This document shows positions 61,743 to 64,000 of a DNA stretch of 64,000 nt, one piece after another. Position numbers and translations under genes: made by a program. Position 1 is the stretch's first letter; every line of letters starts with the position of its first letter. This DNA comes from Prauserella flavalba (GTDB lineage Bacteria; Actinomycetota; Actinomycetes; Mycobacteriales; Pseudonocardiaceae), in NCBI RefSeq assembly GCF_003202235.1, contig NZ_MASU01000013.1:620001-684000 (forward strand). The letters run 5' to 3'. The notes beneath the pieces were generated by a model. It was not told the DNA's origin. It was given only the letters and a program-made list of their open reading frames with translations, and did not search any database.

Positions 61743-62638
61743 GCGTGGGCGGCGGCCTGGAGGATCCGGACCGCGTTGACCGTGCGGTAGCCGCGCCACT
61801 CCAGGGTCGCCTGCGGGGAGTAGCTGTCGAAGTCGACTCGCCAGCCGCCGTCGTCCTGCTGGCCCTCGGCGAGCCTGCGCAGCTCGGCGTCGAGCACCTC
61901 GGGGGCGAACAACTTCCGCGCCGGGCGGCCCGGCAGCGGGGCGAAGTCCAGCGGCCGCATCGTCTCGCCCTCGGCGCCGCCCTCCACCGGCACGAGCCCG
62001 TCGGCGGGGACGTACCGGGCGAGGCGGTCCAGCAGCTCCGCCGCCTCGGGGCTGGTGTCCGACGCGGCGTCGAGGAACCCCACCGCGAACGCGAGCACGA
62101 GCGCGTGCGGCCTGCCGTCGAGCGTGCGGATGGCCGACAGGCAGTAGTCGCTCGCCCGCGCGAGCCACGGGTGCTCCGCGACGGCGGGGTCGTGCGCGGC
62201 GACGCGCAGCGCGTTGGCGGTGGTGATCGCGGTGATCTGCAGCGACGACTCCGCGGGGTCGGCCTTCACCCAGAAGGGCGCGCACCCCGACGGCGACGTC
62301 ACGGGCAGCGCGAACGGAATCCCGCCGTCGGGCAGGGTCACCGACTCCAGCCAGTCGCACAGGGCCGCCGCGTGCGGGCTGGTGACCGGACCGACCTCGG
62401 CGAACACCTCGAAGGCGTGCAGCGCCGGACCGGTCTGGCTCTCCGGGGAGCGCAGGTCCGGTTCCAGGCCGTGGCCGTACCCGCCGTCGGCGTTGCGGTA
62501 GGCCGCGAGCGCGGCGAGGGTCGCCTCCGCGTCACCCGAACCGGTGAGCAGCTCGAACCGGCGCTGGTCGAGCAGCCGGGCGTGCGTGCGCTGGAAGACC
62601 GCCGCCGCGGCGAGATCGAAGGACAGCTCGTGAGACAT
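61736..62638 (-). CDS. Terpenoid-cyclase-like (prenyltransferase/squalene-hopene) toroid protein
   Basis: This 300-aa protein is of the alpha-toroid type: YRNADGGYGHGLEPDLRSPE, SVTLPDGGIPFALP and GQQDDGGWRVDFDSYSPQAT are QW-like repeats. No DxDD cyclase motif is visible, so it is probably not an active cyclase. The start at 62638 (MSHELSFDL) is preferred; an ATG at 62647 would add three residues but is 4 nt after a likely TAGAGC -10. The last codon and stop lie inside a type A repeat. Confidence 0.7.
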   Translation of the reverse strand: MSHELSFDLAAAAVFQRTHARLLDQRRFELLTGSGDAEATLAALAAYRNADGGYGHGLEPDLRSPESQTGPALHAFEVFAEVGPVTSPHAAALCDWLESVTLPDGGIPFALPVTSPSGCAPFWVKADPAESSLQITAITTANALRVAAHDPAVAEHPWLARASDYCLSAIRTLDGRPHALVLAFAVGFLDAASDTSPEAAELLDRLARYVPADGLVPVEGGAEGETMRPLDFAPLPGRPARKLFAPEVLDAELRRLAEGQQDDGGWRVDFDSYSPQATLEWRGYRTVNAVRILQAAAHAQ

Positions 62639-62730
62639 GCCGTCCATGCTCTACCCCCGCCTGCCGCCGCGTCTTGAACGGACCGGACATCACCCGGACG
62701 TTGTCCTGACCGGGCCGGGGCAGGACCCGG

Positions 62731-63159
62731 TCAGGACAACTGCGTGCGCCGCGGGAGACGGGCGCGCAGGGCCCTGGCGAAGAACTCGGGATCGTCGACG
62801 GTGACCGTGAAGTCGCGGTGCCGCACGCCGATCGGCTCGTGCCCGTGCACCGGCTCGCGGAAGGTGATGCACACCTTGCCGCCGGTGGTGGTCACGTCGG
62901 CGATGTTGGTCAGCGGCGTTTCGAAGCGCCAGTGCCCGTAGCTGACCTGGAGGCAGTCGCGGATCACGCGCACCCGCGAGTTGCCGCGGTACACGCCGAA
63001 CAGCGGCAGCACGCTATGCAGGGGCCCGTCGAAGGTGAACCCGGAGGCGAGCAGGCCCTCCTGGTTCGGCAGATGGGTCTCGGCCGCGCGCCACGGATCG
63101 CCCGAGCTGCGGCACTCCCTGCGGAGCTGCGCTGCGAAACGGCGGTTGTACGAAGTCAC
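62731..63159 (-). CDS. Hypothetical protein
   Basis: This 142-aa protein has no family I can name with certainty. It contains alternating beta strands (SRVRVIRDCLQVSYGHWRFE, TPLTNIADVTTTGGKVCITF) like a PH-like domain of actinobacterial hypothetical proteins. The C-terminus, DPEFFARALRARLPRR, is basic. GTG 63159 is preceded by TACATC at 6 nt, a possible leaderless promoter. It has normal codon use. Confidence 0.55.
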   Translation of the reverse strand: MTSYNRRFAAQLRRECRSSGDPWRAAETHLPNQEGLLASGFTFDGPLHSVLPLFGVYRGNSRVRVIRDCLQVSYGHWRFETPLTNIADVTTTGGKVCITFREPVHGHEPIGVRHRDFTVTVDDPEFFARALRARLPRRTQLS

Positions 63160-63200
63160 GACGTCGATGTACCCACTATGGTGCCGCGCGAACCGGCGGC

Positions 63201-63572
63201 TCAGTGCGCGTGCGCGAGGGCGTCTTCCACCGTGGCGTAGAGCCGGAGCGTGTCCGTCAGCCCGACCACCTCGACCGGGCGGGTGACCGCCCGCTGCCCG
63301 GCGACGATGTGGAGGCTGCTGCCCTTGTTCTCGGCGGCTTCGTGCAGCCGCAGCAGCAGGGCGAGACCGCAGGAGCCGATGAACGCGACACCGGACAGGT
63401 CCACCACGAGCGGCTCGGGCGGCCGGATGCCGGCGACGGCGTGCTGGAGGTGCTGTTCGAGCCGGGGCCCGGTGCTCAGATCGACCTCACCCTCCACGCG
63501 CACCACGACGGTGCTCCCGTGGTGCTCGTCCGCGACGTGGAGCAGCGGACTCGGTGCGGGCAACTCGGGCAC
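63201..63572 (-). CDS. STAS-domain anti-anti-sigma factor
   Basis: This 123-aa protein is a single STAS domain of the SpoIIAA/RsbV type: VRVEGEVDLSTGPRLEQHL and LVVDLSGVAFIGSCGLALLL. The serine in FIGSCG is the expected phosphorylation site for a partner anti-sigma kinase. No such kinase or sigma factor gene is in the window. GTG 63572 has GGAGG 4 nt upstream. Confidence 0.85.
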   Translation of the reverse strand: MPELPAPSPLLHVADEHHGSTVVVRVEGEVDLSTGPRLEQHLQHAVAGIRPPEPLVVDLSGVAFIGSCGLALLLRLHEAAENKGSSLHIVAGQRAVTRPVEVVGLTDTLRLYATVEDALAHAH

Positions 63573-63739
63573 GTGACCTCCAGCGGGGGACCGCCTGACG
63601 GTCCGAGCCTAGCTCTGCCCGCGACCAGTGCAAGCACCTCTCGCGGCGCCGGGTAGCCCGGATCGGGCACCGGACAGCCCGTCCGTGGCCCCGAACCGGT
63701 GAGAACTCCTGGTGACGGTGAGGTTGCACACCGTTTCGA

Positions 63740-64000
63740 TCAGCACCGGCCGAGACCGAAATAGGTGAAACCCGCTTGGGCGAGTTCACCCGGTTCGAGG
63801 AGGTTGCGGCAGTCCACCACGGTGGCCCGTTCAGCCAGCTGGGCGAGCTGCGGCCAGTCCAGCTCGCGGAACTCCGGCCACTCCGTGAGCAGCACGAGCC
63901 CGGCCGCGTCCTTGGCGACGAGCGACGGTTCGTCCACCAGCTGCACCTCGCCGAGATCGGCGGCGCGGCGCACGCCGGGGTCGTACCCGGTCAGCTGCGC
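63740..64000 (-). CDS. UDP-glucose/GDP-mannose dehydrogenase, C-terminal fragment
   Basis: The 86 visible residues form the C-terminal UDP-binding domain: TGYDPGVRRAADL, GLVLLTEWPEFRELDWPQLA, VVDCRNLLEPGEL and GFTYFGLGRC. The N-terminal part is outside the window. The full enzyme would make UDP-glucuronate or a similar sugar acid for surface polymers. About 170 bp without a gene separate it from the STAS gene. Confidence 0.85.
   Translation of the reverse strand, partial: AQLTGYDPGVRRAADLGEVQLVDEPSLVAKDAAGLVLLTEWPEFRELDWPQLAQLAERATVVDCRNLLEPGELAQAGFTYFGLGRC

Overview
The window is a high-G+C actinobacterial chromosome segment, most likely from the Pseudonocardiales (Amycolatopsis/Saccharomonospora/Prauserella-like). 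This rests on strong G/C codon bias, GTG starts, many 4-nt ATGA/GTGA overlaps, leaderless-looking promoters (TANNNT about 7 nt before the start codon), typical gene neighbourhoods (bioB-bsaP-DUF2567, nrtR/nadABC, hisDCB) and dispersed palindromic repeats. No rRNA, tRNA, CRISPR array, insertion sequence or prophage gene was seen.

Left part (1-19 kb), mostly core metabolism: a cut-off TetR gene with a clear operator and decayed P450 remains; biotin genes bioA, bioD, bioB and bsaP, with a SulP-carbonic anhydrase fusion where bioF might be expected; NAD genes nadABC, divergent from an NrtR-type Nudix repressor and sharing one operator with it; an orphan response regulator; a nitrilase-family hydrolase; hisDCB with a 52-aa membrane protein; then kptA, soxR and a small gene.

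First carbohydrate island (19.2-31.6 kb): a LacI-type regulator with GAAAGCGC-type boxes in three promoter regions. The boxes mark an operon of DUF993 and TIM-barrel isomerase, an operon of LacI and enolase-superfamily enzyme, an NMT1-type ABC importer with a Gfo/Idh oxidoreductase, and a secreted ThuA/PQQ-propeller/PKD protein with a Tat-exported TIM-barrel isomerase. The substrate is not evident.

Middle (31.6-43.2 kb): a frameshifted proline iminopeptidase, threonine/serine dehydratase, Ddn-like protein, PlsC-like acyltransferase and lpd; a locus of MFS transporter, metallo-beta-lactamase-fold protein and LysR regulator bracketed by arrays of a 21-bp repeat; a transglycosylase and a GT39-like membrane glycosyltransferase.

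Second carbohydrate island (43.3-61.6 kb): a ribose-type ABC operon with a Gfo/Idh gene (TTA codons near two of its starts), a 1528-aa secreted protein (ThuA, PQQ propeller, PKD, CBM6-like, DUF1080, Ig-like, FIMAH-like), then a tightly overlapping run that I read as an actinobacterial ebo-type cluster: inositol-phosphate-synthase-like cyclase, UbiA prenyltransferase (EboC), TIM barrel fused to EboA, EboB, EboE, EboF and another TIM-barrel isomerase. A second Tat-exported isomerase follows. Working idea (inference): the secreted proteins process oxidised (3-keto) sugars outside the cell, importers and Gfo/Idh enzymes handle products inside, and the ebo-type run builds a prenylated or exported cyclitol metabolite.

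Two related palindrome families (A, B) recur at gene ends. One copy lies in frame inside the UbiA gene, and two provide the stop codons of kptA and a terpenoid-cyclase-like gene. The right edge holds that gene, a hypothetical protein, a STAS anti-anti-sigma factor and the C-terminal end of a UDP-glucose dehydrogenase.
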